From positions 65,929 through 129,928 of the forward strand of contig NZ_LT706963.1 of assembly GCF_900155535.1 (NCBI RefSeq): DNA of 64,000 nucleotides. Reading direction: 5' to 3'. This document shows positions 30,691-38,897 of the stretch, in pieces. Source of the stretch: Corynebacterium urinipleomorphum. GTDB lineage: Bacteria > Actinomycetota > Actinomycetes > Mycobacteriales > Mycobacteriaceae. Both the position numbers and the translations under genes were made by a program. Under the pieces are notes generated by a model, which worked only from the letters and a program-made list of their open reading frames with translations, ran no database searches and had not been told where the DNA came from. The first letter of the stretch is position 1. Every line of letters begins with the position of its first letter.

Positions 30691-31128
30691 TTATTTGGCG
30701 TGGCGCTCGATGATCTCGCCGAACTCAGGCAGCGCCGGGGCGATGACGCTGCCGATCTTTCCGCGCATGGTGGAGTAGATCTTCTGGGCGGGGGCCGGGG
30801 CGCGGTCGGTGAAGGAATCACCGATCTTCAGCACCGAGTCGGTGACTTTGTCCTCATTATCAGCCAGGTAGGTGCCGAAGCTGTTCGCCTCGGATCCCTC
30901 GTACTCGGACCAGTACGGCTTCAGTTCTTCAACAACGCTGGGAAGCAGTTGGTTGATGCCGGTGTGCAGGGCGTTGTCGTCGGCTTTCTTGGCCGCGGCG
31001 ATCGCGGATTTGAGCGCCATGCCGGTCAGGCCGGACTGGTTGGTAATGGTCTTGTCCGCGAGCGCGACCAAGTCGTCGGTGACGTGGCCGCGGGTGGGGC
31101 TGTCCAAGAGGGAAGTCAGATCAGTCAT
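30691..31128 (-). CDS. DUF6918-like cytoplasmic protein
   Basis: 145 residues from MTDLTSLLDSPTRGHVTDDL. Mostly helical, no signal or membrane segment. The composition and the motif SGLTGMALKSAIAAAKKADD recall a small actinobacterial family I know as DUF6918, but the name is from memory. It is the first gene of a probable three-gene unit with the two TenA genes (31-bp gap). Function unknown. Confidence 0.7.
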   Translation of the reverse strand: MTDLTSLLDSPTRGHVTDDLVALADKTITNQSGLTGMALKSAIAAAKKADDNALHTGINQLLPSVVEELKPYWSEYEGSEANSFGTYLADNEDKVTDSVLKIGDSFTDRAPAPAQKIYSTMRGKIGSVIAPALPEFGEIIERHAK

Positions 31129-31221
31129 GGGGCCCAGTCTATGGATTTTCACTGGCGCGGTTGGGCGGGGAGGATTTGGTGCGGCATCGCTGTGCCCGTG
31201 GTCGATGCATAGAACGAGAAC

Positions 31222-31268
31222 GACCCCGCGGGCATGTCCTCCTCGAGGGGAGAGGTGCCTGCGGGGCC
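31222..31268. terminator. GC-rich hairpin between DUF6918-like gene and small exported protein gene
   Basis: CCCCGCGGGCAT and GTGCCTGCGGGG form an imperfect stem around a CTCCTCGAGGGGAG inner stem. Read on the minus strand it follows the 31378-31701 gene and leads into GTCGTTCTCGTTC. Probably a terminator. Confidence 0.5.
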
Positions 31269-31377
31269 GATTCTGTTCTTCCTCAGTTGCAGTTCTTCCG
31301 CCACAGTTTCACATGAATCACTGCAACCACAACAGCCACAAATGTAACAGACGCTGTGGGGCGCTGCCACCCGGGGG

Positions 31378-31701
31378 TTAGAACGGCAACTGCTGGCGGA
31401 GTTTGTCCAGCTCAGCCTTCACAGGAGGGAACTGCGCGATAACCCCGAGGATTCCTGCGACAGCCGCGGCTGCCAGGAAGATCGAAAGCGGGGCGAAGCC
31501 GGTGTACGCGCTACCGAAAGGCGGCTGCTCCGGAAGTTCGTATCCGTCGGGGATGGCGCCAGCATTGTCCCGGTCCCTGGTCACCGAGGTGGAGGAAGAC
31601 GAAGACCGGTCTTCCGCAGTATCCGCGGCGATAGCGGCAGGGGCAACGAGCAGTGAAGCGGAAAGGGCTGCCGCGAGGGCGGCCGAGGTGAGCTTTCTCA
31701 T
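31378..31701 (-). CDS. Small exported protein with C-terminal membrane segment
   Basis: About 107 residues. Signal peptide MRKLTSAALAAALSASLLVA with probable cleavage after AIAA. It continues with a Ser/Thr/Asp-rich stretch and a Pro-rich segment. The hydrophobic helix PLSIFLAAAAVAGILGVIA precedes a short charged tail. I prefer the ATG at 31701 because TAAAAT lies seven bases upstream (leaderless); an ATG three codons earlier (31710) is possible. It resembles small corynebacterial surface or membrane proteins of unknown role. Confidence 0.75.
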   Translation of the reverse strand: MRKLTSAALAAALSASLLVAPAAIAADTAEDRSSSSSTSVTRDRDNAGAIPDGYELPEQPPFGSAYTGFAPLSIFLAAAAVAGILGVIAQFPPVKAELDKLRQQLPF

Positions 31702-31751
31702 GCTGAGCATTTTAGAACGGGCATTTTGGGGCCGCTGGCTGTACGTGTGAG

Positions 31752-32021
31752 TCACTCCCCCTCGCACCAGCGCAGATAGATCTCGCCGGCGACGGAGGCG
31801 AAGTCCGTGTTGAAGCCGGCGAGGGGTTCGAGGCGTTCGATGCCGCGGGTAAGCGCAGTGGCTGCGGCGGCTGGGGAGTCGAAGACGGCGAGGCCTTCCA
31901 GCTTCGCGCCGGGAATGGCGGCGGCTGCGCAGATCGCGGAATAGCTGCGCACAGTCGTGCCCCACGTCGCGCAGCACTCGTCGGCGATGATGAGCAGCTG
32001 TTCGGGGCTCAGCGGTCGCAT
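31752..32021 (-). CDS. Doc/Fic-like toxin homologue with degenerate active site
   Basis: 89 residues (MRPLSPEQLLIIADECCATW). The order of helices and the AAAATAL and RLEPLAGFNTDFAS strings resemble death-on-curing (Doc) proteins. The Fic motif HPFxxGNKR is not present: the aligned stretch has no His or paired GN-R. Full Doc proteins are about 120-130 residues. Its ATG overlaps the stop of the upstream RHH gene (TAATG), as in type II toxin-antitoxin operons. Whether it is toxic or a decayed or regulatory partner is unknown. Confidence 0.6.
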   Translation of the reverse strand: MRPLSPEQLLIIADECCATWGTTVRSYSAICAAAAIPGAKLEGLAVFDSPAAAATALTRGIERLEPLAGFNTDFASVAGEIYLRWCEGE

Positions 32022-32245
32022 TATTCCGCTTCATGCGGTCGGGCGCGGCGGATCCGGGCCTGCAACGCGGCGCGGCCGGGGATGGTGTCGCGGGCAAGCT
32101 GAGCCACGGCGGCGTCGTCAAGCAGTCTGCCCGCTGAAATGACCACCGCACGCTTCGCGGCTTCCTGTTTGCTGCACCCCCAGGCGCTGGCGAGCAGAAC
32201 GAGCGCGCGGTCCTCCTCGGTGGACAACCTCAGCGTCATAGCCAT
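32021..32245 (-). CDS. Ribbon-helix-helix antitoxin-like protein
   Basis: 74 residues with MTLRLSTEEDRALVLLASAWG followed by CSKQEAAKRAVVISAG, a typical MetJ/Arc/CopG beta-strand then helix-turn-helix. A basic C-terminal tail could contact the partner. It lies directly upstream of and overlaps the Doc-like gene. An inverted repeat just upstream suggests autoregulation. The start could also be the Met two codons later. Confidence 0.7.
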   Translation of the reverse strand: MAMTLRLSTEEDRALVLLASAWGCSKQEAAKRAVVISAGRLLDDAAVAQLARDTIPGRAALQARIRRARPHEAE

Positions 32246-32253
32246 GCGCTGAT

Positions 32254-32270
32254 GGTATCACTTAGATACC
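32254..32270 (-). promoter_or_regulatory. Operator-like inverted repeat before the RHH/Doc-like pair
   Basis: GGTATC-ACTTA-GATACC, a perfect 6-bp inverted repeat 9 bp before the RHH start, overlapping where a -10 element would lie. This is the usual place for RHH autorepression. Confidence 0.55.
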
Positions 32271-32345
32271 GCATGGCAGCGGGGGAATGGTTCATGCGGT
32301 GCGTAAACTGCTGTATGAACATTTCTAACCGAAAGGCCATGAACT

Positions 32346-34967
32346 TTGAGTGACGATATTTTCGGTGGCGGTAGCGAGAGCGACCGCATTCTCCCCATTG
32401 ACATCAATGAGGAGATGCAGACCAGCTACATCGACTACGCCATGAGCGTCATTGTCGGTCGCGCACTGCCGGACGTGCGCGACGGCATGAAGCCCGTGCA
32501 CCGCCGCATTGTCTACGCCATGTACGACTCCGGCTACCGCCCGGAGCGCAGTTACGTGAAGTCCGCGCGCCCGGTCTCCGACACCATGGGTCAATTCCAC
32601 CCGCACGGCGACTCCGCTATTTATGACACGCTGGTGCGTCTCGCGCAGCCGTGGGTCATGCGCTACCCGCTGGTGGACGGCCAGGGCAACTTCGGCTCCC
32701 GCGGCAACGACGGCCCGGCGGCCATGCGTTACACCGAGTGCAAGATGACGCCGCTGTCCATGGAGATGGTGCGCGACATCCGCGAGAACGCCGTGGACTT
32801 CGTGCCCAACTACGACGGCAAGGCGCAAGAGCCCGTCGTGCTCCCGTCGCGTGTGCCGAACCTGCTGCTCAACGGCTCTTCCGGTATCGCCGTGGGTATG
32901 GCCACCAACATCCCGCCGCACAACCTGGGCGAGCTCGCGGAGGCCATCTACTGGATCCTGGACAACCACGACGCGGACGACAAGACCACGCTCGACGCGT
33001 GCATGGAGCGCGTGAAGGGCCCGGATTTCCCCACCGCAGGACTCATCGTCGGCGACCAGGGCATCAAGGACGCCTACACCACCGGCCGCGGTTCCATCCG
33101 CATGCGCGGTGTCACGGAGATCGAGGAAGCGGGCACCCGCCAGGTCATCGTCATCACAGAGCTGCCGTACAACGTCAACCCGGATAACTTCATCTCCGGC
33201 ATTGCGGAGCAGGTCGCCGCGGGCAAGCTCACCGGCATTTCCAAGATCGAGGACGAGTCCTCCGACCGCGTGGGCATGCGCATCGTGGTCACCCTCAAGC
33301 GCGACGCCGTACCGCGCGTTGTGTTGAACAACCTGTACAAGCACTCCCCGCTGGAGTCGAACTTCAGCGCGAACATGCTCTCGCTTGTCGACGGCGTGCC
33401 GCGCACTCTCCGCCTCGACCAGATGCTCCGCTACTATGTGGCCCACCAGATCGAGGTCATTGTCCGGCGCACCCAGTACCGCCTGGACGAAGCCGAAAAG
33501 CGCGCCCACATCCTGCGTGGCCTGGTCAAGGCACTGGACATGCTCGACGAGGTCATCGCGCTCATCCGCCGCTCGCCAACGGTGGACGAGGCACGCACGG
33601 GCCTGATGGAGCTTCTCGACGTCGACGAGGTCCAAGCCGACGCCATCCTGGCCATGCAGCTGCGCCGTCTGGCAGCCCTGGAGCGCCAGAAGATCGTCGA
33701 CGACTTGGCCGCCATCGAGGCCGAGATCGCCGACTACAAGGACATCCTGGCCAAGCCGGAGCGCCAGCGCCAGATCGTGGCAGACGAGCTTGCTGAGGTG
33801 GTGGACAAGCACGGCGACGAGCGCCGCACCCGCCTTGTCGCCGCCACCGGCGACGTCACCGAGGAAGACCTCATCGCCCGCGAGAACGTCGTGGTCACCA
33901 TCACCGCCACCGGCTACGCCAAGCGCACCAAGGTGGACGCCTACAAGTCCCAGAAGCGCGGCGGCAAGGGTGTCCGCGGCGCCGAGCTGAAGCAGGACGA
34001 CGTGGTGAAGAACTTCTTCATCTGCTCCACCCACGACTGGATCCTCTTCTTCACCAACTTCGGCCGCGTTTATAGGTTGAAGGCCTTCGAGCTGCCGGAG
34101 GCAGGCCGCACCGCACGCGGCCAGCACGTGGCCAACCTGCTGGAATTCCAGCCGGAAGAGAAGATCGCCCAGGTCATCCAGATCCAGACCTACCAGGACG
34201 CCCCGTACCTGGTGCTGGCCACCCGCGACGGCCGTGTGAAGAAGTCTCGCCTGACCGACTACGAGTCCGCGCGCTCCGCCGGCCTCATCGCCATCAACCT
34301 CAACGAAGGCGATGCCCTGATCGGCGCCTCCCTGGTCAGCGAGAACGACGACATCCTGCTCGTCTCCGAGCAGGGCCAGTCCATCCGCTTCACCGCCGAC
34401 GACGAGCAGCTGCGCCCGATGGGCCGCGCCACCGCCGGCGTGAAGGGCATGCGTTTCCGCGGCGACGACCAGCTGCTGGCCATGACCACGGTGAAGGACG
34501 ACGACTTCCTCCTCGTGGCCACCTCCGGCGGCTACGGCAAGCGCACCCCGATCAGCGAGTACAACCCGCAGGGCCGCGGCGGCATGGGTGTGATGACCTT
34601 CAAGTACACCCCGAAGCGCGGCAAGCTCATCGGCGCCCTTGCAGTGGAAGAAGACGACCAGATCTTCGCCATCACGTCCGCCGGCGGTGTCATCCGCACC
34701 GAGGTCAACCAGATCCGTCCGTCCTCCCGCGCCACCATGGGTGTCCGCCTCGTGGACCTGGCCGAGGGCAACGAGCTGCTGGCCATCGACGTCAACGTCG
34801 AGGACGAGGGCGAGCAGGAAGCCACTGCTGTGGCCAAGGGCGAGAAGACCCTCGACCAAGGCGGTGAGCCCGTGAACGTCAACTCCGTCGAGACCGATGA
34901 GGTGGGCGGGAGCCACGATTACGACGAGTCTGATTCTGACGAGTCTGATTCCGATGGGGAGGCGTAG
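32346..34967 (+). CDS. gyrA: DNA gyrase subunit A
   Basis: 873 residues, TTG start. The catalytic Tyr129 lies in [10 protein letters not shown]. The quinolone-determining region reads [19 protein letters not shown] with Ser90 and Asp94, the sensitive-type residues. The C-terminal DNA-wrapping beta-pinwheel starts at the GyrA box (QKRGGKG). The C-terminal tail is acidic with repeated SDESD units. It is 3 bp before a DUF3566 gene, the usual actinobacterial partner. Confidence 0.97.
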   Translation: MSDDIFGGGSESDRILPIDINEEMQTSYIDYAMSVIVGRALPDVRDGMKPVHRRIVYAMYDSGYRPERSYVKSARPVSDTMGQFHPHGDSAIYDTLVRLAQPWVMRYPLVDGQGNFGSRGNDGPAAMRYTECKMTPLSMEMVRDIRENAVDFVPNYDGKAQEPVVLPSRVPNLLLNGSSGIAVGMATNIPPHNLGELAEAIYWILDNHDADDKTTLDACMERVKGPDFPTAGLIVGDQGIKDAYTTGRGSIRMRGVTEIEEAGTRQVIVITELPYNVNPDNFISGIAEQVAAGKLTGISKIEDESSDRVGMRIVVTLKRDAVPRVVLNNLYKHSPLESNFSANMLSLVDGVPRTLRLDQMLRYYVAHQIEVIVRRTQYRLDEAEKRAHILRGLVKALDMLDEVIALIRRSPTVDEARTGLMELLDVDEVQADAILAMQLRRLAALERQKIVDDLAAIEAEIADYKDILAKPERQRQIVADELAEVVDKHGDERRTRLVAATGDVTEEDLIARENVVVTITATGYAKRTKVDAYKSQKRGGKGVRGAELKQDDVVKNFFICSTHDWILFFTNFGRVYRLKAFELPEAGRTARGQHVANLLEFQPEEKIAQVIQIQTYQDAPYLVLATRDGRVKKSRLTDYESARSAGLIAINLNEGDALIGASLVSENDDILLVSEQGQSIRFTADDEQLRPMGRATAGVKGMRFRGDDQLLAMTTVKDDDFLLVATSGGYGKRTPISEYNPQGRGGMGVMTFKYTPKRGKLIGALAVEEDDQIFAITSAGGVIRTEVNQIRPSSRATMGVRLVDLAEGNELLAIDVNVEDEGEQEATAVAKGEKTLDQGGEPVNVNSVETDEVGGSHDYDESDSDESDSDGEA

Positions 34968-34970
34968 CGC

Positions 34971-35312
34971 ATGGCCGCACGTAACGTGACTGTCACCCGC
35001 ATCCGCCCCGGGAGCGCCTTCAAGGTGGGAACCCTCATGGCGCTCATCGGGTTCGCCGCGTGGCTGATCGCCGTGTCCCTGCTGTACCTCGCCGTCGACG
35101 CCGCCGGGGTTGTTGATTCCGTGAACTCCCTCATCGGCGGCGTGGGCGGGGAAACCGCTATCGATTTCCCCCTCGTCCTCGCTCTTGCCGGCCTCTCGGG
35201 CTTGATCGGCGTGGTGTTCGTAGCTGTCATGGCACCGCTCACCGCGTTCATCTACAACGCCCTCGCGGATCTCGTCGGCGGGCTTGGGCTCGAGCTGACC
35301 GACTACCGTTAA
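34971..35312 (+). CDS. DUF3566 membrane protein
   Basis: 113 residues with two membrane helices (GTLMALIGFAAWLIAVSLLYL and ALAGLSGLIGVVFVAVMAPL) separated by a Gly-rich loop. The arginine-rich N-terminus and the position directly behind gyrA match DUF3566 (CwsA/Rv0007-like neighbourhood) in actinobacteria. Role unknown; probably cell-envelope or division associated (inference). Confidence 0.88.
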   Translation: MAARNVTVTRIRPGSAFKVGTLMALIGFAAWLIAVSLLYLAVDAAGVVDSVNSLIGGVGGETAIDFPLVLALAGLSGLIGVVFVAVMAPLTAFIYNALADLVGGLGLELTDYR

Positions 35313-35403
35313 ACCGCAGTTCTAAAAGCGAAGAAATACGAACATGACCAGGCGATTTGGTGTTCATTGGGTCGTCTGGGTAATGTTCTAGAAGTTCCGA
35401 GCG

Positions 35404-35477
35404 GGGCCTATAGCTCAGTCGGTTAGAGCGCATCGCTGATAACGATGAGGTCGCAAGTTCGATTCTTGCTAGGCCCA
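35404..35477 (+). tRNA. tRNA-Ile (GAT)
   Basis: Acceptor arms GGGCCTA and TAGGCCC, D arm AGCTCAG..GGTTAGAGC, anticodon loop with GAT (CTGATAAC), T loop GTTCGATTC. CCA is not encoded. Same order gyrA-tRNA-Ile-tRNA-Ala as in other corynebacteria. Confidence 0.97.
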
Positions 35478-35493
35478 CACAGTTCGGAACAAA

Positions 35494-35566
35494 GGGGCAT
35501 TAGCTCAATTGGTAGAGCGCCTCCCTTGCAAGGAGGAGGTCAGGAGTTCGATTCTCCTATGCTCCA
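35494..35566 (+). tRNA. tRNA-Ala (TGC)
   Basis: Acceptor arms GGGGCAT and ATGCTCC, anticodon TGC in CTTGCAA, T loop GTTCGATTC. CCA is not encoded. It lies 16 bp after tRNA-Ile. Confidence 0.97.
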
Positions 35567-35576
35567 CAAAATGTGG

Positions 35577-35608
35577 AACGCCGCTGACTTCGGTCGGCGG
35601 CGTTTTGC
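35577..35608 (+). terminator. Terminator after tRNA-Ile/tRNA-Ala
   Basis: AACGCCGCTGAC pairs with GTCGGCGGCGTT across TTCG and is followed by TTGCTTT. Confidence 0.8.
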
Positions 35609-35804
35609 TTTGCGCTTGCGCGCTGGGGGCAGGCTGGGGACCAGGCTTGGCGCGTCCCTTGTGAGCGCGCGGTACTCGATCAGCATGAACTGTCCTGCAT
35701 CAACCGGGATGTCGGGCCGCTGGGTTAGTCTGGTCATGAGATTTACACCGTTCATGAGGAACGGTTCATGGCCATCAGTTCATGTTTTTAGAGAGGTAGT
35801 AGCA

Positions 35805-36413
35805 ATGCCAGAGCAGGATCACCGGGACGACGAATCACTTGAGACCGCCCGCCCGAACCGGAAGCCGTTGGTGGCGGGTCTCGCGATCGTCGCGGCGCTC
35901 GTGTTCCTGGCGAGCGTGCTCATCCCGTCGCTGCGCACCTCCTCCGATTCGGAGGAAGGCACGCACAACGAGGTGGACGTCCACTTCCTCGGCATGATGG
36001 TGCCCCACCACGAGCAAGCCATCGAGATGTCCGATGTCCTCCTGGCCTCCGACGTCGAGGATGCCCAAGTGCGCGACCTGGCTCAGCGCATCAAAGACGG
36101 GCAGGAGCGCGAAAACGAGCAGATGCGGGCCTGGGCCGACGAGTGGGGCATCCAGGAAGACATGGAGTTCCACTCCAAGCACATCGCGAACGGGATGTTC
36201 CAGCCCGAAGAGCTCGAGCAGTTCGCCACGTTGAAGGGCGACGAGCTGCGCACCGCCTTCCTGGAGATGATGCACACCCACCACGCCCACGTCATCGACA
36301 TGACGCAGGGTGAGGTTGAAGGCGGCGGCTACGAACCGCTGCGTGAGATGGCGCAGCAAATGATCGATGTCCAGCTCGCCGAGATGGGGGAGATGGAAGA
36401 GCTCCTGCGGTAA
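35805..36413 (+). CDS. DUF305 domain protein, membrane-anchored
   Basis: 202 residues. One N-terminal membrane helix (PLVAGLAIVAALVFLASVLI) anchors an extracytoplasmic four-helix DUF305 domain (about 60-195). It has the family motif MMVPHHEQAIEMS and the second MMHTHHAHVIDMT. The paired His/Met positions are suited to metal binding, and DUF305 proteins have been linked to copper handling; the ligand here is inferred. The ATG at 35805 has GAGAGGTAGTAGCA before it. It stands alone between tRNA genes. Confidence 0.85.
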   Translation: MPEQDHRDDESLETARPNRKPLVAGLAIVAALVFLASVLIPSLRTSSDSEEGTHNEVDVHFLGMMVPHHEQAIEMSDVLLASDVEDAQVRDLAQRIKDGQERENEQMRAWADEWGIQEDMEFHSKHIANGMFQPEELEQFATLKGDELRTAFLEMMHTHHAHVIDMTQGEVEGGGYEPLREMAQQMIDVQLAEMGEMEELLR

Positions 36414-36819
36414 CTGCTGCGCCTTCATATAGGCAGTGTCTTCCTTCAAGCTCCGAACGTTCAGAGTCTCAAACTCACAAATCTAAGTGTGAAACTGACA
36501 AAGAACCTCGCAGTGATAGTCACAGTCTTCGCATCGTCCAACGCGCAGGCGGCCGAAAACGGTCTCAGGCAGGGACGGAGGGCCTTAGGTTATGGCCATA
36601 AGTCGAGTGACAGTGCCGGCTGAAAAGTAGCCCAAGGGAGAAACAGAGTGTGAATGAAACTGCGAAAAAGGTACGTTTTCGCACTTTGATTCGCAGTTTG
36701 ACGCTCATATTCTCAGTTTGAGTGAAAGTGTGAAGCGCACTCTGTGAATGCGCTTTCCCAGAGCCGAAGACCGATTTTGGCGCCGGAGGGGGAGAGGCGT
36801 AACGTTTTTTGGTGTCTGA
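36414..36819. other. AT-richer intergenic region with palindromes and repeated CAGTTTGA motifs
   Basis: 406 bp, no plausible gene. It contains a nested palindrome at 36657-36699 and three copies of a TTCGCAsTTTGA-like motif (36679-36721), just upstream of tRNA-Ala(CGC). The base composition is lower in GC than the surroundings. Confidence 0.55.
36657..36721. repeat. Nested palindrome and iteron-like repeats
   Basis: AAACTGCGAA (36657-36666) and TTCGCAGTTT (36690-36699) form one perfect inverted repeat. Inside it TGCGAAAA and TTTTCGCA form another. CACTTTGA (36682), CAGTTTGA (36694) and CAGTTTGA (36714) are direct near-repeats. Confidence 0.6.
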
Positions 36820-36892
36820 GGGGCATTAGCTCAGTTGGTAGAGCGTCGCGTTCGCAATGCGAAGGTCAGGGGTTCGATTCCCCTATGCTCCA
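36820..36892 (+). tRNA. tRNA-Ala (CGC)
   Basis: Acceptor arms GGGGCAT and ATGCTCC, anticodon CGC within loop TTCGCAA, T arm AGGGGTTCGATTCCCCT. CCA is not encoded. The acceptor and D arms are nearly identical to the tRNA-Ala(TGC) 1.3 kb away, so the two probably share recent ancestry. Confidence 0.95.
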
Positions 36893-36899
36893 CAAGATG

Positions 36900-36932
36900 G
36901 ACCTCCTAACCGCGGTTCACGGCTAGGAGGTC
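36900..36932. terminator. Bidirectional terminator between tRNA-Ala and the convergent gene
   Basis: GACCTCCTA pairs with TAGGAGGTC, with an inner CCG/CGG stem. It serves the tRNA on + and the 36960-38255 gene on -. Confidence 0.75.
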
Positions 36933-36959
36933 GAATGCTTTCCCATTCGCTATGGGAAG

Positions 36960-38255
36960 TTACTTTCGGCGTTTGGGCTGTTCGCCACCGTGCCAGTCGT
37001 TGAAGTGGTTGTGGTGGGTCTCAAGCAGTGCGTCGTCGTTGTGGAACGTCGCGTAGTACTCTGGATCGACGTGGGTGGCCTGGGTGTAAATGCCCGAGAG
37101 CACCGTGGGGCCAGACCCGGGATAGCGGCCGTCGCGCTCGTAAATCTCCTCCACGACGGAGATGTAGTACTCCACCTGCTCGTCGGTGACGCGCTGGATC
37201 TGCGAGGTGACACCGCGCTGATCCTTGTATGGTCCCTGGCTGGCCTCGTACGTGCCGTTCGGGCCGAATTTACGGGCGATGAACGTCTCCACTGCTTCAC
37301 GCGGGGAGGAGACGAACGGCGGGGCTAGGGTTTCAAAGTACTCGGGTAGACCGACCGGATTCGGAATGTTCTGCGGACCTGACTGCTCGAAGGTGAAACC
37401 AAAACCCTTGTGGCCGTGCTCAGCAAAGGCGCCCAACAGCGCATCGGGGTTGATGCCGCCGTACAGCCACCCGCCCAAGCCCATAGCCTGGAGGGCAAGC
37501 TGCGCATTGTAAGGCGCGAGACTCAGCTCATGGTTGGCCATCTTGAATAAGTAGGACTCGAAGAATGAGTAGGGCACCTTCATGTCGGCATTGAGGTGAC
37601 CGCTCTTGAGCAACTTTTCAGGTTTGCCCACGGGCCGGTCAGCCTGCTCGTCCCACACAACCGTGCCTTCGCCGGAGAGCAAGCTGAGCAGGTTCAAACC
37701 GTACTCGGCGGAATCAAGTACCGGCACAATCAGGGTGGTGCCCGGTTGCAGAGCTGTCCACCAGTTGTGCTTGTCAATGAAGCCCCACTCGGCGGGGAGC
37801 CGAACGGGATCGTCGGAAAGCTTGACCAAGTTGTTTTTGGCGTGCGCGACGTAGTCCTCGAGCGTTGTGGACTCCGCGATCTCCGCAAGCTGATCCGGGG
37901 ACAGGTTGCGCGTCTGGGAGATGTAGGTGCCGGAGTCGTCGGTGATGAGGATTTCGCTGGACTCGATACCCGCACCACTGGGAGCAGTGCGGCCGAGGTA
38001 GCGGACGATGTAATTGGCGCCCTTGTCAGTCTCGCCGGAAGCCGTGTGGGGCATGCCCAGGTTGAATCCGGTTACGCCGAGGGCGGCGAAAGCGAGGAGG
38101 GCACGTTCATCGTCAGAAAGCGGAATGGGCTCGAACGGCGACTCGTACGCCAGCGGACCGTCGGGGATGACGGCACCGAGGCCGACGCGCCGGGAGCGGC
38201 GGCCGACCAGGGACTCGAAAAGCCCGAAGTCCTGTGCTGATTGGGGGATTGTCAT
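36960..38255 (-). CDS. Uncharacterised 431-residue protein, weakly nitroreductase-like
   Basis: No signal peptide. The N-terminus (FESLVGRRSRRVGLGAVIPD) and the string ALQAMGLGGWLYGGINPDAL recall flavin-binding nitroreductases, which have a helix with QALGLGG. However, the protein is about twice the usual length and I cannot place the FMN-binding Arg/Ser set with confidence. The C-terminus is His-rich (LLETHHNHFNDWHGG). It is 18 bp downstream of a YdhR-family monooxygenase-like gene and so shares its operator. Together they suggest a redox or detoxification unit; that is inference. Confidence 0.6.
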   Translation of the reverse strand: MTIPQSAQDFGLFESLVGRRSRRVGLGAVIPDGPLAYESPFEPIPLSDDERALLAFAALGVTGFNLGMPHTASGETDKGANYIVRYLGRTAPSGAGIESSEILITDDSGTYISQTRNLSPDQLAEIAESTTLEDYVAHAKNNLVKLSDDPVRLPAEWGFIDKHNWWTALQPGTTLIVPVLDSAEYGLNLLSLLSGEGTVVWDEQADRPVGKPEKLLKSGHLNADMKVPYSFFESYLFKMANHELSLAPYNAQLALQAMGLGGWLYGGINPDALLGAFAEHGHKGFGFTFEQSGPQNIPNPVGLPEYFETLAPPFVSSPREAVETFIARKFGPNGTYEASQGPYKDQRGVTSQIQRVTDEQVEYYISVVEEIYERDGRYPGSGPTVLSGIYTQATHVDPEYYATFHNDDALLETHHNHFNDWHGGEQPKRRK

Positions 38256-38273
38256 TTCGCGTACCTCGGCGGT

Positions 38274-38597
38274 CTAGCTATTCGTGCGCGCAAGGACGGC
38301 GAAGGTCTGCTTGGAAAATTCCTCCTCGACCTCCCAGTACTGCACGTCGATGTTGGAGTTGCCCAGGTCCTCGAGGGTCTTCACCAGCGGACCCTCGCCC
38401 CACTGCTTCGCGTTGTCCGCGGAATCAAAGAGGTAGAAGGACGCCCCGCGGCCCTCGCCCGGCTGGGACGTCCAGACCTTCCAGATCAGGCCCGGCAGCT
38501 GCTGCAGGTCCGGAATGGCCTGCTCAAATCCTTCGCGGATCTTCTGGTCGGTGAACTCGTAGGGGCTGTCGAAGGTGACGGAGAGAAGAGTGGACAT
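38274..38597 (-). CDS. YdhR-family putative monooxygenase
   Basis: 107 residues. The alpha+beta dimeric-barrel family YdhR is indicated by IPDLQQLPGLIWKVWTSQPG and GASFYLFDSADNAKQW, matching the E. coli YdhR pattern (PGFLWKVWT, GGIYLF). AGGAATCACT precedes the ATG at 38597. Likely binds a hydrophobic or aromatic substrate; no reaction is proven for the family. Confidence 0.82.
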   Translation of the reverse strand: MSTLLSVTFDSPYEFTDQKIREGFEQAIPDLQQLPGLIWKVWTSQPGEGRGASFYLFDSADNAKQWGEGPLVKTLEDLGNSNIDVQYWEVEEEFSKQTFAVLARTNS

Positions 38598-38627
38598 AGT
38601 GATTCCTTTCTGTTTCATATCGGCCCC

Positions 38628-38645
38628 ACAGACTAAGCGGTCTGT
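38628..38645 (-). promoter_or_regulatory. Operator-like palindrome before the ydhR-like gene
   Basis: ACAGAC-TAAGCG-GTCTGT, a perfect inverted repeat with a 6-base spacer, about 30 bp upstream of the ydhR-like start. The geometry (AGAC-N6-GTCT) is that of TetR-family operators, including the corynebacterial McbR core. Confidence 0.5.
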
Positions 38646-38745
38646 AAAGGATAGAATCTACTGTACTACTCTGTCTGTGGAATGCAAGGGGGGGGGAGTG
38701 GAACGTCGATAAGCGGAAGTTCTCCGAAGCTGGGTGAGGCCTTGG

Positions 38746-38751
38746 TATAAC
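38746..38751 (+). promoter_or_regulatory. Extended -10 promoter of the thiamine riboswitch transcript
   Basis: TGGTATAAC, an extended -10 element, placed about seven bases before the start of the TPP riboswitch. Confidence 0.5.
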
Positions 38752-38759
38752 CTGGAATG

Positions 38760-38850
38760 CGTGACACGGGGTGCCCGGGCCGTACTGGCCGGGCTGAGAT
38801 GACACCCGTCGAACCTGAACCAGTTAGCACTGGCGGAGGGATGGTCGCGA
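38760..38850 (+). ncRNA. TPP riboswitch (THI element)
   Basis: The hallmark elements are in order: CGGGGTGCCC, GGGCTGAGAT, GACACCCGTCGAACCTGA, CCAGTTAGCACTGGCGGAGGGA. It lies 48 bp before the substrate-binding lipoprotein gene of an ABC transporter, so thiamine pyrophosphate is expected to switch off transporter expression, in actinobacteria usually at translation initiation. Confidence 0.95.
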
Positions 38851-38897
38851 AGTTTGCGTGCGCCTATGCCCGTCCGCCCTGAGAAAGGCCGAGGTAC

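Noticed and set aside
32325..34916. 863-codon minus-strand frame opposite gyrA
   Set aside because: Shadow of gyrA; composition is His/Val/Leu/Asp-rich with no recognisable motif.
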